Below the pieces are notes generated by a model. That model was not told the origin of the DNA. It saw nothing but the letters and a program-made list of their open reading frames with translations, and did no database searches. 64,000 nucleotides of DNA. It comes from Halodurantibacterium daqingensis. Lineage in GTDB: Bacteria; Pseudomonadota; Alphaproteobacteria; Rhodobacterales; Rhodobacteraceae. The first letter of the stretch is position 1, and each line of letters starts with the position of its first letter. The position numbers were made by a program, and so were the translations under genes. Positions 21,329-29,687 of the stretch are shown piece by piece. The stretch covers positions 62,001 through 126,000 of the forward strand of contig NZ_JBHTFQ010000007.1 in NCBI RefSeq assembly GCF_042666235.1. Reading direction: 5' to 3'.

Positions 21329-21876
21329 TCTGGCTCATCCTTGGTGTGCTGCTCTGGTCCGGGGCACACTGGTTCAAGCGAATTGCCCCCGCGCAGCGGG
21401 CAGCCATGGGCAACGGAGGAAAGGGCGCGGTCGCTGCGGCAATTGCCGTTGGCATCCTCCTGATGGTCATCGGCTATCGCAGCATGGACTATATTCATGT
21501 CTATGCCCCTCCGACCTGGGGCGTTCATCTGACCAACCTTCTCATGCTGGCGGCGGTGGCGCTTCTGGGTGCGGGCCATTCCAGAAGCCGCCTTCGCGGG
21601 CGGTTGCGCCATCCGATGCTGACTGGCGTGATCCTGTGGTCGCTGTCGCACCTGCTGGTGAACGGCCATCTTGCGGCGGTGATCCTGTTCGGCGGGCTTG
21701 GCCTCTGGGCGATTGTCTCGATCGTGGTGATCAATCGTGCCGAACCCGCCCCGGCCCGTTGGCATGGCGGAAGTCTTGCTGGTGATGTTCGGCTTTTGAT
21801 CATCACGCTTGTTCTTTATGCTGCAATTGCCGGCATCCACATCTGGCTGGGCGTCTGGCCTTTCCCCGGGAGATGA
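21325..21876 (+). CDS. NnrU-family membrane protein
   Basis: 183 residues, about five membrane helices. MIWLILGVLLWSGAHWFKRI, LMVIGYRSMDY and HPMLTGVILWSLSHLLVNG are characteristic of NnrU, a family first linked to nitrite/nitric oxide reductase regions in Rhodobacter but found widely elsewhere. No denitrification genes are near, so the name should not be read as function. It overlaps the CoA-lyase stop by four bases and is followed at once by the DUF1737 gene. Confidence 0.9.
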
Positions 21877-21877
21877 C

Positions 21878-22081
21878 ATGAAAGCCTATCGACTTCTGAC
21901 CGAGGATGATACTTCGGCCTTCTGCCACAAGGTGACCGAGGCCCTGAGCAAGGGCTGGGAGCTTTATGGAAGCCCCGCCTATGGCTTCGACCAAACCACC
22001 GGCCGGATGCGCTGCGCCCAAGCCGTCGTGAAGGACGTGGAAGGCAGCTATCGTCCCGAGATCAAGCTAGGATTGCTGTGA
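21878..22081 (+). CDS. DUF1737 domain protein
   Basis: 67 residues starting at ATG 21878, two bases after the NnrU stop. MKAYRLLTEDDTSAFCHKVT, ALSKGWELYGSPAYGFD and RCAQAVVKDVEG fit the short DUF1737 fold, a small soluble domain of unknown role. It is the last gene of the lyase-NnrU-DUF1737 group; 180 nt without a gene follow. Confidence 0.88.
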   Translation: MKAYRLLTEDDTSAFCHKVTEALSKGWELYGSPAYGFDQTTGRMRCAQAVVKDVEGSYRPEIKLGLL

Positions 22082-22264
22082 GCTGGTTCGGCGGGATCTG
22101 CTTTGGCACCGATCCCGGAGAGGATCGGCCCTGGGCGGGCTGATCCGGCCGCCAGGGCGTGGCGGCGTTCTCTGCCGCCAGGCCTTCTGAGCATGATCAA
22201 GAGGCTTCCGGTGGCGAGGGTTTCATGCTTTAATCCGGCAAAAATCTGAAAACGGAGAGCAGTG

Positions 22265-22909
22265 ATGAAATACCTTGTTCCGGCGCTCGCCACTGCGGCG
22301 GGCCTTTTTGCTGGTGCAGCCAGCGCGCAAGAGATGATTATCTCGGGCGGCGCGACGCTGACCACCAATTACATTTCCAACGGGATTACCCAGACGCAGG
22401 GTAACCCGGCCTTCCAGCCGTGGGTCGAAGTGGAGTCCATGGGCTTCTACGGCGGGGCCTGGGCCTCGAACGTGAAGTTTCCCGACAGTGACGACCGGAC
22501 CGAACTCGATCTTTACGTCGGATATCGCGGCGAAACCTTCGGCGGCTTCGGCTATGATTTCGGCTATGCCCGCTATTTCTACAACCGTAGCGGCGACGCC
22601 GGTGGCGAGCTTCTGGCCTCGCTCAGCGCGCAGATGGCGGACGGATTCAGCCTGGGTACCGATTTTGCCTATGACCCCCAGGCCGAGGACCTGACGGCGA
22701 GCCTTCTGGTAGGATACCAGGGCTTCCAGGGGCTTGGTGTGTCGGGCGAGTTCGGCCGCAGCCAGCCCAACAGCAACAACTTCTGGAATGTCGGCGTGGG
22801 CTACGACATCACCGATTATCTTGGCGTCGATCTGCGCTATCACGACACCACCAGCACCGCCGGCATCGTGGCGCTTTCGGGAACGGTTACCTTCGAACTC
22901 TTCCGCTAA
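22265..22909 (+). CDS. TIGR02001-family outer membrane beta-barrel protein
   Basis: 214 residues from ATG 22265, with GGAGAGC upstream. Signal peptide MKYLVPALATAAGLFAGAAS-AQ, then alternating aromatic and polar strands (LTTNYISNGITQTQGNPAFQ, ELDLYVGYRGE, DFGYARYFYNRSG), ending in the C-terminal Phe-containing strand TVTFELFR typical of Bam-inserted barrels. TIGR02001 proteins are of unknown transport role. The GTGATCAC hairpin with a following T7 run begins 16 bases past the stop and can terminate it. Confidence 0.85.
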   Translation: MKYLVPALATAAGLFAGAASAQEMIISGGATLTTNYISNGITQTQGNPAFQPWVEVESMGFYGGAWASNVKFPDSDDRTELDLYVGYRGETFGGFGYDFGYARYFYNRSGDAGGELLASLSAQMADGFSLGTDFAYDPQAEDLTASLLVGYQGFQGLGVSGEFGRSQPNSNNFWNVGVGYDITDYLGVDLRYHDTTSTAGIVALSGTVTFELFR

Positions 22910-22922
22910 AGCGGAGCAGATA

Positions 22923-22968
22923 TTGTGATCACGGGTTGGAAATCCGTGATCACAAACCGGATTTTTTT
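22923..22968 (+). promoter_or_regulatory. Paired GTGATCAC palindromes upstream of sdhC, possible terminator of the barrel gene
   Basis: GTGATCAC at 22925-22932 and 22946-22953, centres 21 bp apart, exactly as upstream of sucC. The halves also form a 12-bp stem (TTGTGATCACGG / CCGTGATCACAA) followed after ACCGGA by seven T, so it can act as a rho-independent terminator. The distance to the sdhC start is 163 nt. Confidence 0.6.
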
Positions 22969-23115
22969 ATCTGTTAGCGATAAAATCCATGGAGATTCCT
23001 GTCGGCAGGTGGGTTTGCGCGCGTGACTTGGCTGTAAAAAACGCTATTCATAGCCGCAATCAAAGCCAGCCCGTCCTTGCGAAGCCGGGCCTGCCAGACG
23101 AAGAGGGAAACGACC

Positions 23116-23505
23116 ATGGCAGATGTCAACCGGGGCAATCGGCCCCTCTCTCCCTTCATGATCGGGACGTATTATCGCCCCCAGATCACCTCCGTTCTGT
23201 CGATCCTTCACCGCATCACCGGCGTCGCGCTCACTCTTGCGGCAGTTCTCGTGGTCTGGTGGCTGGTCGCGGCCGCGATGTCGCCTTCGGCGTTTGCGCG
23301 TGCGGACTGGGTGCTGACCTCGTGGATCGGCACACTGGTGCTGCTGGGCTCGCTCTGGGCGCTGTGGTTCCACATGCTGAACGGCATCCGCCACCTGGTC
23401 TGGGACACCGGCCGCGGGATCGAGATGAACGCGGTCACGACCAGCGGCTGGGCTGCGGTGGCCGGTTCCGTCGTGGCGACACTCGTGACAATCCTGCTGG
23501 TGTGA
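23116..23505 (+). CDS. sdhC: Succinate dehydrogenase cytochrome b556 subunit
   Basis: 129 residues from ATG 23116. Three membrane helices anchor the complex. RPLSPFMIGTYYRPQITSVL and SILHRITG form the quinone-site region, and WFHMLNGIRHLVWD carries the heme-ligand histidine. First gene of sdhCDAB; a paired GTGATCAC element lies 163 nt upstream. Confidence 0.95.
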   Translation: MADVNRGNRPLSPFMIGTYYRPQITSVLSILHRITGVALTLAAVLVVWWLVAAAMSPSAFARADWVLTSWIGTLVLLGSLWALWFHMLNGIRHLVWDTGRGIEMNAVTTSGWAAVAGSVVATLVTILLV

Positions 23506-23515
23506 GGGCGAAGCA

Positions 23516-23896
23516 ATGGCATTCAAGACAGATTACGCGCGCGTTCATGGCCTTGGCTCGGCGCATGAGGGGGTTGGCCATTGGTGGATGCAGCGCCTGA
23601 CCTCGATCGCGCTTCTGCCGCTGACGCTTCTGTTCCTGTTCCCATTCAGCCGCGCACTGGGGCAGGGCCATGAGGCTGTGCTGGCGCTTTACGGCAACTG
23701 GTGGCACGCCTTCGTCGCCGTGGCTTTCCTGATCGTTGCCTTCCATCACCTGATGTCGGGGCTGCAGGTGGTGATCGAGGATTACGTTTCCAACAAGCCG
23801 GTGCGCACGACGCTTCTGGTCCTGAACACTCTGATGAACTGGGCGCTTGGCGCGGCGGGGGTCTTTGCCGTTGCCCGGATCGCCTTCAGCGCCTGA
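23516..23896 (+). CDS. sdhD: Succinate dehydrogenase membrane anchor subunit
   Basis: 126 residues, three membrane helices. VHGLGSAHEGVGHWWMQRLT at the N-terminus and FLIVAFHHLMSGLQVVIEDY with the second heme-ligand histidine are the family hallmarks. It starts 10 nt after sdhC and forms the heme b/quinone site with it. Confidence 0.95.
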   Translation: MAFKTDYARVHGLGSAHEGVGHWWMQRLTSIALLPLTLLFLFPFSRALGQGHEAVLALYGNWWHAFVAVAFLIVAFHHLMSGLQVVIEDYVSNKPVRTTLLVLNTLMNWALGAAGVFAVARIAFSA

Positions 23897-23908
23897 AGGA
23901 AGACGAAT

Positions 23909-25714
23909 ATGGCAGCTTACGAATACGAGACGCATCAATATGACGTCGTGGTAGTGGGTGCAGGCGGATCCGGCCTGCGCGCAGCGCTGGGCATGGCCGA
24001 ACAGGGCCTGCGGACCGCCTGCGTGACGAAGGTATTCCCGACGCGCAGCCACACGGTTGCGGCACAGGGCGGCATCGCTGCGAGCCTGTCGAACATGGGC
24101 CCCGACCACTGGCAGTGGCATATGTATGACACGGTCAAGGGTTCGGACTGGCTCGGGGACACGGATGCGATGGAATACCTCGCCCGGGAGGCCCCGAAGG
24201 CGGTTTATGAGCTTGAGCATTACGGCGTGCCCTTCAGTCGCACGGAAGAAGGCCGCATCTACCAGCGCCCCTTCGGTGGCCACACGACCGAGTTCGGCGA
24301 AGGCCCGCCGGTGCAGCGCACCTGCGCCGTGGCCGACCGAACGGGCCACGCCATCCTGCACACCCTTTACGGCCAGAGCCTGAAGAACAACGCGGAGTTC
24401 TACATCGAATATTTCGCGACCGACCTCATCATGTCTGATGATGGCGTCTGCCAGGGCGTGATGGCCTGGAACCTTGCGGATGGCACCCTGCACCTGTTTA
24501 GCGCCAAACTGGTGGTGCTGGCGACCGGCGGCTATGGCCGCGCCTATTTCAGCGCAACCTCGGCCCATACCTGCACCGGGGACGGCAACGGCATGGTCGC
24601 ACGGGCAGGGCTGCCGCTGCAGGACATGGAGTTCGTGCAGTTCCACCCGACCGGCATCTATGGCGCCGGCTGCCTGATTACGGAAGGGGCGCGGGGCGAG
24701 GGCGGCTATCTCACCAACTCGGAAGGCGAGCGGTTCATGGAGCGCTATGCCCCCACCTACAAGGATCTTGCCTCGCGCGATGTGGTCAGCCGCTGCATGA
24801 CGATGGAGATCCGCGAAGGCCGGGGCGTCGGCAAGGACAAGGATCACATCCACCTGCACCTGAACCACTTGCCGCCCGAAGCGCTGCATCTCCGTCTGCC
24901 CGGCATTTCGGAATCGGCCCGGATCTTCGCCGGTGTCGATGTGACGAAAGAGCCGATCCCGGTGCTGCCGACGGTGCACTACAACATGGGCGGCATCCCC
25001 ACCAACTACTGGGGCGAAGTGCTGAATCCCACCGCAGACAATCCCGATGCGATCGCGCCCGGTCTGATGGCTGTAGGCGAGGCCGCTTGTGCCAGCGTCC
25101 ACGGGGCGAACCGGTTGGGCTCGAATTCGCTGATCGACCTGGTCGTCTTTGGCCGCGCGGCTTCGATCCGCGCCGCACAGATCGTCCGCGCCGATGCGCC
25201 CAACCCCACGCCGAACATGGCCAGCGTGGAAAAGGCGCTGTCACGCTTCGACGGCCTCCGCCACGCTTCGGGGACGGTGGGAACCGCCGAGCTGCGGCTT
25301 GAGATGCAGCGCACGATGCAGTCTGATGCGGCCGTCTTCCGCACTGACAAGACGCTTGCCGAAGGCTGCGCCAAGATGAATGCCGTTGCGCGCAAGATGG
25401 ATGACATCCGCGTCACCGACCGCAGCCTGGTCTGGAACAGCGATCTGATGGAGACGCTGGAGCTGGACAATCTCATGCCGAACGCGCTGGCGACGATCGT
25501 TGCCGCCGAAGCGCGCAAGGAAAGCCGGGGGGCCCATGCGCACGAGGATTATCCGGACCGCGACGACGTGAACTGGCGCAAGCACAGCCTGGCTTGGGTG
25601 GATGGGGCGGATGTCCGCCTTGGCTATCGCCCGGTCAAGCTCGAGCCGCTGACGAAGCCGGAAGAAGGTGGGATTGATCCTGCCAAAATCGCGCCCAAGG
25701 CGCGGGTCTATTGA
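23909..25714 (+). CDS. sdhA: Succinate dehydrogenase flavoprotein subunit
   Basis: 601 residues. FAD-binding VVVGAGGSGLRAALGMAEQG; covalent FAD attachment at H48 in TRSHTVAAQGGIAASL; substrate site HTCTGDGNGMVARAG, FVQFHPTGIYGAG and REGRGVG; C-terminal HEDYPDRDDVNW. It oxidises succinate to fumarate at the cytoplasmic face of the membrane. It starts 12 nt after sdhD. Confidence 0.98.
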   Translation: MAAYEYETHQYDVVVVGAGGSGLRAALGMAEQGLRTACVTKVFPTRSHTVAAQGGIAASLSNMGPDHWQWHMYDTVKGSDWLGDTDAMEYLAREAPKAVYELEHYGVPFSRTEEGRIYQRPFGGHTTEFGEGPPVQRTCAVADRTGHAILHTLYGQSLKNNAEFYIEYFATDLIMSDDGVCQGVMAWNLADGTLHLFSAKLVVLATGGYGRAYFSATSAHTCTGDGNGMVARAGLPLQDMEFVQFHPTGIYGAGCLITEGARGEGGYLTNSEGERFMERYAPTYKDLASRDVVSRCMTMEIREGRGVGKDKDHIHLHLNHLPPEALHLRLPGISESARIFAGVDVTKEPIPVLPTVHYNMGGIPTNYWGEVLNPTADNPDAIAPGLMAVGEAACASVHGANRLGSNSLIDLVVFGRAASIRAAQIVRADAPNPTPNMASVEKALSRFDGLRHASGTVGTAELRLEMQRTMQSDAAVFRTDKTLAEGCAKMNAVARKMDDIRVTDRSLVWNSDLMETLELDNLMPNALATIVAAEARKESRGAHAHEDYPDRDDVNWRKHSLAWVDGADVRLGYRPVKLEPLTKPEEGGIDPAKIAPKARVY

Positions 25715-25724
25715 GGAGGCGACA

Positions 25725-26504
25725 ATGGTTCAGCTGACCCTTCCCAAGAACTCCAGGATCCGGACCGGCAAGACCTGGCCCAAACCCGAGGGGGCGACCA
25801 ACCTGCGCACCTTCCGGATCTATCGGTGGAACCCGGATGACGGGGAAAACCCGCGCGTCGATACCTATTTCGTCGACATGGACACCTGTGGCCCGATGAT
25901 CCTGGACGCGCTGATCAAGATCAAGAACGAGATCGACCCGACCCTGACCTTCCGCCGGTCCTGCCGGGAAGGGATCTGCGGATCCTGCGCGATGAATATT
26001 GACGGGATCAACACCCTCGCCTGCATCTACGGCATGGACGAGGTGAAGGGCGATGTGCGCATCTATCCCTTGCCGCATATGCCGGTGATCAAGGACCTGA
26101 TCCCTGATCTGACGCATTTCTACGCCCAACACGCCAGCATCATGCCCTGGCTGGAGACCAAGACGAACAGCCCGGCCAAGGAATGGAAGCAGTCGATCGA
26201 GGACCGCGGCAAGCTCGATGGCCTTTACGAATGCGTCATGTGCGCCTGCTGCTCGACCTCCTGCCCCAGCTACTGGTGGAACGGCGACCGGTACCTCGGC
26301 CCCGCTGCCCTGCTTCACGCCTACCGCTGGATCATCGACAGCCGCGATGAAAATACCGGCGAGCGTCTGGACCAGCTGCATGACCCGTTCAAGCTCTATC
26401 GGTGCCACACGATCATGAACTGCGCCAAGACCTGCCCAAAGGGGCTGAACCCGGCCAAGGCGATTGCGGAGATCAAGAAGATGATGGTCGAGCGGGTTCT
26501 CTGA
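25725..26504 (+). CDS. sdhB: Succinate dehydrogenase iron-sulfur subunit
   Basis: 259 residues from ATG 25725, with GAGGAGGCG upstream. Three clusters: 2Fe-2S in SCREGICGSCAMNIDGINTLAC, 4Fe-4S starting CVMCACCSTSCP, and 3Fe-4S CHTIMNC plus AKTCPKGLNP. It passes electrons from FAD to the membrane quinone site. Last gene of the operon, followed by a strong terminator. Confidence 0.98.
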   Translation: MVQLTLPKNSRIRTGKTWPKPEGATNLRTFRIYRWNPDDGENPRVDTYFVDMDTCGPMILDALIKIKNEIDPTLTFRRSCREGICGSCAMNIDGINTLACIYGMDEVKGDVRIYPLPHMPVIKDLIPDLTHFYAQHASIMPWLETKTNSPAKEWKQSIEDRGKLDGLYECVMCACCSTSCPSYWWNGDRYLGPAALLHAYRWIIDSRDENTGERLDQLHDPFKLYRCHTIMNCAKTCPKGLNPAKAIAEIKKMMVERVL

Positions 26505-26524
26505 CCCTCTCCGACCGACAAGGT

Positions 26525-26554
26525 AAAAGCCCCGGCGGTCCCGCCGGGGCTTTT
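26525..26554 (+). terminator. Rho-independent terminator of sdhCDAB
   Basis: AAAAGCCCCGGCGG-TC-CCGCCGGGGCTTTT, a 14-bp perfect stem with U-tract on both strands, 20 bases after sdhB. Confidence 0.9.
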
Positions 26555-26650
26555 GTCTGTCTGAAGTTGGCGGAAAGCCGGCGCCAGGCAGGTGGCTGAT
26601 CTCTCCGGTTCGGGGAAAGGAAGGCCTGTTCGGCGAACCCCCCGAATGAA

Positions 26651-26683
26651 AACGGCCGCAACCTGGGCAAGGTTGCGGCCGTT
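26651..26683 (-). terminator. Terminator of the Bax-inhibitor-1 gene
   Basis: AACGGCCGCAACCT / AGGTTGCGGCCGTT, a 14-bp perfect stem with 5-base loop, followed on the minus strand by TTCATTC. It lies 60 bases past the convergent gene. Confidence 0.75.
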
Positions 26684-26742
26684 GTGGTCAGGTCGCGCTG
26701 CATGACGGGGCCGGAGCAATGCCGGCCCCTGCGCCCCCGTTG

Positions 26743-27459
26743 TTATTCCCGGTTGCCAAGGAATTGCAGCAGGAACATGAACAGGTTCAGGAAGTCGAGG
26801 TAGAGCCGCAGCGCGCCCATGATCGCCGACTTGCCCAGCCACTCCTGGTCCGCATGGGCGGCGTGCTGGATGTATTCGGTCTTGATCGCCTGGGTGTCAT
26901 AGGCGGTCAGCCCGGCGAAGATCAGCACCCCGATCACCGAGATCGCGAACATGATCGCCGGCGAGCCGAGGAAGATGTTGACGATCATCGCGACGATAAG
27001 GCCGATCAGGCCCATCATCAGGAAGGTGCCCATGCCGGACAGGTCCTTCTTGGTGGTGTAGCCATAAAGGCTCAGCCCCGCGAAGGCGATTGCCGTGATC
27101 AGGAAGGTCTGCGCGATCGAGACGCCGGTATAGACGGCGAAGATATAGCTGATCGACAGTCCCATCAGGGCGGCGAAGCCGTAAAAGACCCCTTGCGCCG
27201 CCGCGACGGAGAGCCGGTTGATCATGGCGCCAAAGGCAAACACCACCACGAGCGGTGCAAACATCACCACCCAGCGCAGCGGCGAACCGAAGATCTGGGC
27301 AAGCAGTGCCTCGTTCGTTCCGACGGTATATGCCACGCCGCCGGTGACAAGCATCCCCAGCGACATCAGGCCATAGACCTTGTTCATATGGGCGCGAAGC
27401 CCCTCGTCGATTTGCGCCGACCGTACGCCCGCAACGCGGGCAGTATCAAACTGAGCCAT
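26743..27459 (-). CDS. Bax inhibitor-1/YccA-family membrane protein
   Basis: 238 residues, seven hydrophobic helices. The N-terminus RSAQIDEGLRAHMNKVYGLM leads into helix 1. SALMGLSISYIFAVY-type helices and the C-terminal pair ALRLYLDFLNLFMFLLQFLG match BI-1/YccA, a pH-sensitive calcium leak or FtsH-modulating family. It is transcribed convergently to sdhCDAB with two separate terminators between them. Confidence 0.93.
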   Translation of the reverse strand: MAQFDTARVAGVRSAQIDEGLRAHMNKVYGLMSLGMLVTGGVAYTVGTNEALLAQIFGSPLRWVVMFAPLVVVFAFGAMINRLSVAAAQGVFYGFAALMGLSISYIFAVYTGVSIAQTFLITAIAFAGLSLYGYTTKKDLSGMGTFLMMGLIGLIVAMIVNIFLGSPAIMFAISVIGVLIFAGLTAYDTQAIKTEYIQHAAHADQEWLGKSAIMGALRLYLDFLNLFMFLLQFLGNRE

Positions 27460-27608
27460 TCAAGCCTCCATTTCGTTCCCAAAATGGCGACCCCAGGCCG
27501 GGGGCGCCCTTTGGCAGGAATATCGGCAAGAAGCCGCGCGTTTTCAAGCGAAACCGGAACGAAACCGGTTGCGCGACGCCGTTGAGGGGCCGTGTTGCTG
27601 CGCCTCGT

Positions 27609-27830
27609 TCAGCGCAGCCAGTGCTGCGGCGCGTCCCATGCCGGGCGGCGCGCTTCACGGCTGGCTTCTTCGCGGGTAATGCCTATGTCGCGCAAAGCGG
27701 CATCATCAAGATCGGCCAGCCGAAGCCGCTGACGGCGCAGTTCCCGCCATTGGCTCAACAGGGCAAGGGTGTTCCAGCGCCGTGAAGGCGCCAATGCGGC
27801 GGGGCGGGCAAGGCTGGGAGCGGTTGTCAT
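27609..27830 (-). CDS. DUF1127 domain small basic protein
   Basis: 73 residues. SQWRELRRQRLRLADLDDAA and LRDIGITREEASREARRPAW form the compact arginine-rich DUF1127 (YjiS-like) helix pair. In related Rhodobacter, small DUF1127 proteins affect RNA turnover and stress or phosphate responses; that role is family knowledge, not seen here. It is divergent from a LysR gene with two palindromes between, so the LysR protein may control it. Confidence 0.85.
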   Translation of the reverse strand: MTTAPSLARPAALAPSRRWNTLALLSQWRELRRQRLRLADLDDAALRDIGITREEASREARRPAWDAPQHWLR

Positions 27831-27860
27831 CGTGTTTACCTGATTCCTGGGCGTCTGAGT

Positions 27861-27910
27861 ATCAATGTTGTTGATCGTTTTCGCAGAATCATGTTCATTA
27901 TGGAAATGAA
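27861..27910. promoter_or_regulatory. Two N5 palindromes between DUF1127 and lysR-type gene
   Basis: ATCAA-TGTTG-TTGAT at 27861-27875 and TTCATT-ATGGA-AATGAA at 27894-27910, centres 34 bp apart. Two dyads in the divergent promoter region fit the recognition and activation sites of a LysR regulator. Confidence 0.5.
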
Positions 27911-27940
27911 TGATTTTGGCGAACCCCATCAGGAGACGTG

Positions 27941-28831
27941 ATGCCCCGGAATCTCGATATGACGGCCCTGCGTTCATTCGTCGCGGTTGCGGATGCGGGC
28001 GGAGTGACGCGGGCCGCAGGCTTTCTCAATCTCACGCAATCAGCGGTGTCGATGCAGATCAAGCGCCTGGAAGAGTCGCTCGGCCTTCAGCTTCTGGATC
28101 GCTCGGGGCGGGGCGTCGAACTGACTGCCGCCGGAGAGCAGCTTCTGGGTTATGCGCGGCGCATGCTGTCCCTGAATGACGAGGTGTTTTCCCGCCTGAC
28201 GCATCAGGCCTACGAGGGCGAGATCGTCCTGGGCGTGCCGTCAGACATCGTCTATCCGTCGATTCCACAGGTCATGCAGCGTTTCGCGGCCGAGTTTCCC
28301 CGCATGCGCGTGCATCTTCTGTCTTCCTACACGCGGCGCCTGAAGGCGCTGTTTGCACGTGGCGAGTGCGATCTGATCCTCACCACGGAAGACGCGGTCG
28401 ACCCGGGTGGAGAGACGTTGACCGAACTCAAGCTGGTGTGGATCGGCGCGCCCGGCGGTACGGCCTGGCGGCAGCGGCCCTTGCCGCTGGCCTTCGAGCA
28501 TAACTGCATCTTCCGCACCGGGGTGCAGCAGGCGCTGGACCGGGCCGGCATTCCCTGGGTGATGGCGGTGGAATCGGATTCGACCCGCTCGGTCGAGGCG
28601 AGTGTCAGCGCCGACTTTGCCGTTCATACGCTCGTCGAGGGCGCTGAGCCGCGTTATCTGGAGCCGGTGCAGCATGGCGGGGCGCTTCCGGATCTCGCGT
28701 CGACCCAGATCAACATGTATGTGTCGGAAGCGCATGGCAAGGTGGTAGCAGAGCTTGCGGCACTGCTGCGCGCCGCGTATCGCAACCGCCCCTCGGCGCC
28801 GCTGTCGGTGGCACCGCCGCTCGCCTCCTGA
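27941..28831 (+). CDS. LysR-family transcriptional regulator
   Basis: 296 residues from ATG 27941. The N-terminal helix-turn-helix is classic: LRSFVAVADAGGVTRAAGFL, NLTQSAVSMQIKRLEESLGL, DRSGRGVELTAAGEQLL. The C-terminal effector domain begins EGEIVLGVPSDIVYPSIPQV. It is divergent from the DUF1127 gene across 110 bp holding two dyads, the standard arrangement of a LysR activator with its target. The inducer is unknown. Confidence 0.93.
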   Translation: MPRNLDMTALRSFVAVADAGGVTRAAGFLNLTQSAVSMQIKRLEESLGLQLLDRSGRGVELTAAGEQLLGYARRMLSLNDEVFSRLTHQAYEGEIVLGVPSDIVYPSIPQVMQRFAAEFPRMRVHLLSSYTRRLKALFARGECDLILTTEDAVDPGGETLTELKLVWIGAPGGTAWRQRPLPLAFEHNCIFRTGVQQALDRAGIPWVMAVESDSTRSVEASVSADFAVHTLVEGAEPRYLEPVQHGGALPDLASTQINMYVSEAHGKVVAELAALLRAAYRNRPSAPLSVAPPLAS

Positions 28832-28906
28832 TGTCTCCTACCTGACAGCCGCTCGCATCCCCATGCACACCGGCCACGGCGTGCTTCATCGCGCGGAACA
28901 TTCCGT

Positions 28907-28918
28907 CTTGTATACAAG
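28907..28918. promoter_or_regulatory. Orphan 12-bp palindrome CTTGTATACAAG
   Basis: Perfect palindrome in the 409-nt gap between the LysR gene and the XRE gene. Its TGTAnnACA-like core resembles operators of GntR-family regulators. It is 270 nt from the sigma-54 promoter; no gene start is close. Confidence 0.4.
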
Positions 28919-29001
28919 TTGACAGGAGTCGCCGCATTGATGACGGGGCGGCGCGGCGGCATGGACGTCGGCCAGAGCGCGGCTGCCCGGATCTGCCGCT
29001 C

Positions 29002-29052
29002 GCAAAACGCGATGCATTTTGCAAAACATCTTTTACGGGTAGCAAAACGCGA
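29002..29052 (+). promoter_or_regulatory. Three phased GCAAAAC repeats, possible enhancer sites
   Basis: GCAAAACGCGA at 29002 and again at 29042, with GCAAAACATC at 29021, offsets 19 and 21 bp. The middle copy forms TTTTGCAAAA. They lie 120-170 bp upstream of a sigma-54 promoter, where an enhancer-binding activator would sit. TTTGCAAA is also the core of ScfR-type sites, so a ScfR protein is an alternative binder. Confidence 0.45.
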
Positions 29053-29172
29053 AGAGAATACCGCAGCGCGCAAACCCTGTCCGAGGGTTTTCCCGACGCT
29101 TGTGCGGCAAAAGCCCGTGAATCTGCGGGAATTCGCCTGATCTTCAGAAAAACAGCTCTCGGTATTCGGGAT

Positions 29173-29189
29173 TGGCACGGAAATTGCTT
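29173..29189 (+). promoter_or_regulatory. Sigma-54 (-24/-12) promoter of the XRE gene
   Basis: TTGGCACGGAAATTGCTT reads TGGCACG-N4-TTGCTT: GG at 29174-29175, GC at 29186-29187, separated by exactly 10 bases, the invariant sigma-54 spacing. It is 52 nt upstream of ATG 29241. Confidence 0.8.
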
Positions 29190-29240
29190 ATATACTTTCA
29201 GGCGAAGACGGCCACTTTCGGTTGAACAACGGAGAAGACA

Positions 29241-29603
29241 ATGAAGCACCCGGTAGACGCACATGTCGGCAAGCGCATACGGCACCGGCGCTGGATGGTG
29301 GGTATGACTCAGCAACAGCTTGCCGATGCAGTGGGGATCAAGTTCCAGCAGATCCAGAAGTACGAGACCGGCATGAACCGGGTCAGCGCATCCCGCCTCT
29401 GGGATATTGCCAATACGCTGAACGTGCCGATCGCATTCTTCTTCGAGGGGCTTGAGGGCGAGGCCGCGCAGCTGATGGCGGTGGATGGCGACATCATGGG
29501 CGACAAGGAGGCACTGGAACTGGTGCGATCCTATTATGCGATTCCCGAACACCAGCGCCGTCGCCTGTTCGACCTGGCTCGGGTGCTGAGCGACGCAGCC
29601 TGA
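29241..29603 (+). CDS. XRE/Cro-family helix-turn-helix regulator
   Basis: 120 residues from ATG 29241. An XRE domain spans about 8-65 (VGKRIRHRRWMVGMTQQQLA, GIKFQQIQKYETGMNRVSAS, RLWDIANTLNVPIAFFFEGL). A short C-terminal helical tail follows (ALELVRSYYAIPEHQRRRLF, DLARVLS). This conserved alphaproteobacterial type acts as a DNA-binding repressor or activator. A near-perfect sigma-54 promoter drives it, so expression probably depends on an unknown enhancer-binding activator. The next gene starts 84 nt on. Confidence 0.9.
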   Translation: MKHPVDAHVGKRIRHRRWMVGMTQQQLADAVGIKFQQIQKYETGMNRVSASRLWDIANTLNVPIAFFFEGLEGEAAQLMAVDGDIMGDKEALELVRSYYAIPEHQRRRLFDLARVLSDAA

Positions 29604-29687
29604 CCGCAGCCTCCGGGGCATTGCGCCGTCGGTTGACGAACGTCCGTGCCGGGGCTACGCGGTGCGACAGTCAGAACCGGGGGTGAC

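Noticed and set aside
28710..29621. Minus-strand 303-codon frame across the LysR-XRE gap
   Set aside because: Overlaps two real genes in antisense, and covers the sigma-54 promoter; no motif.
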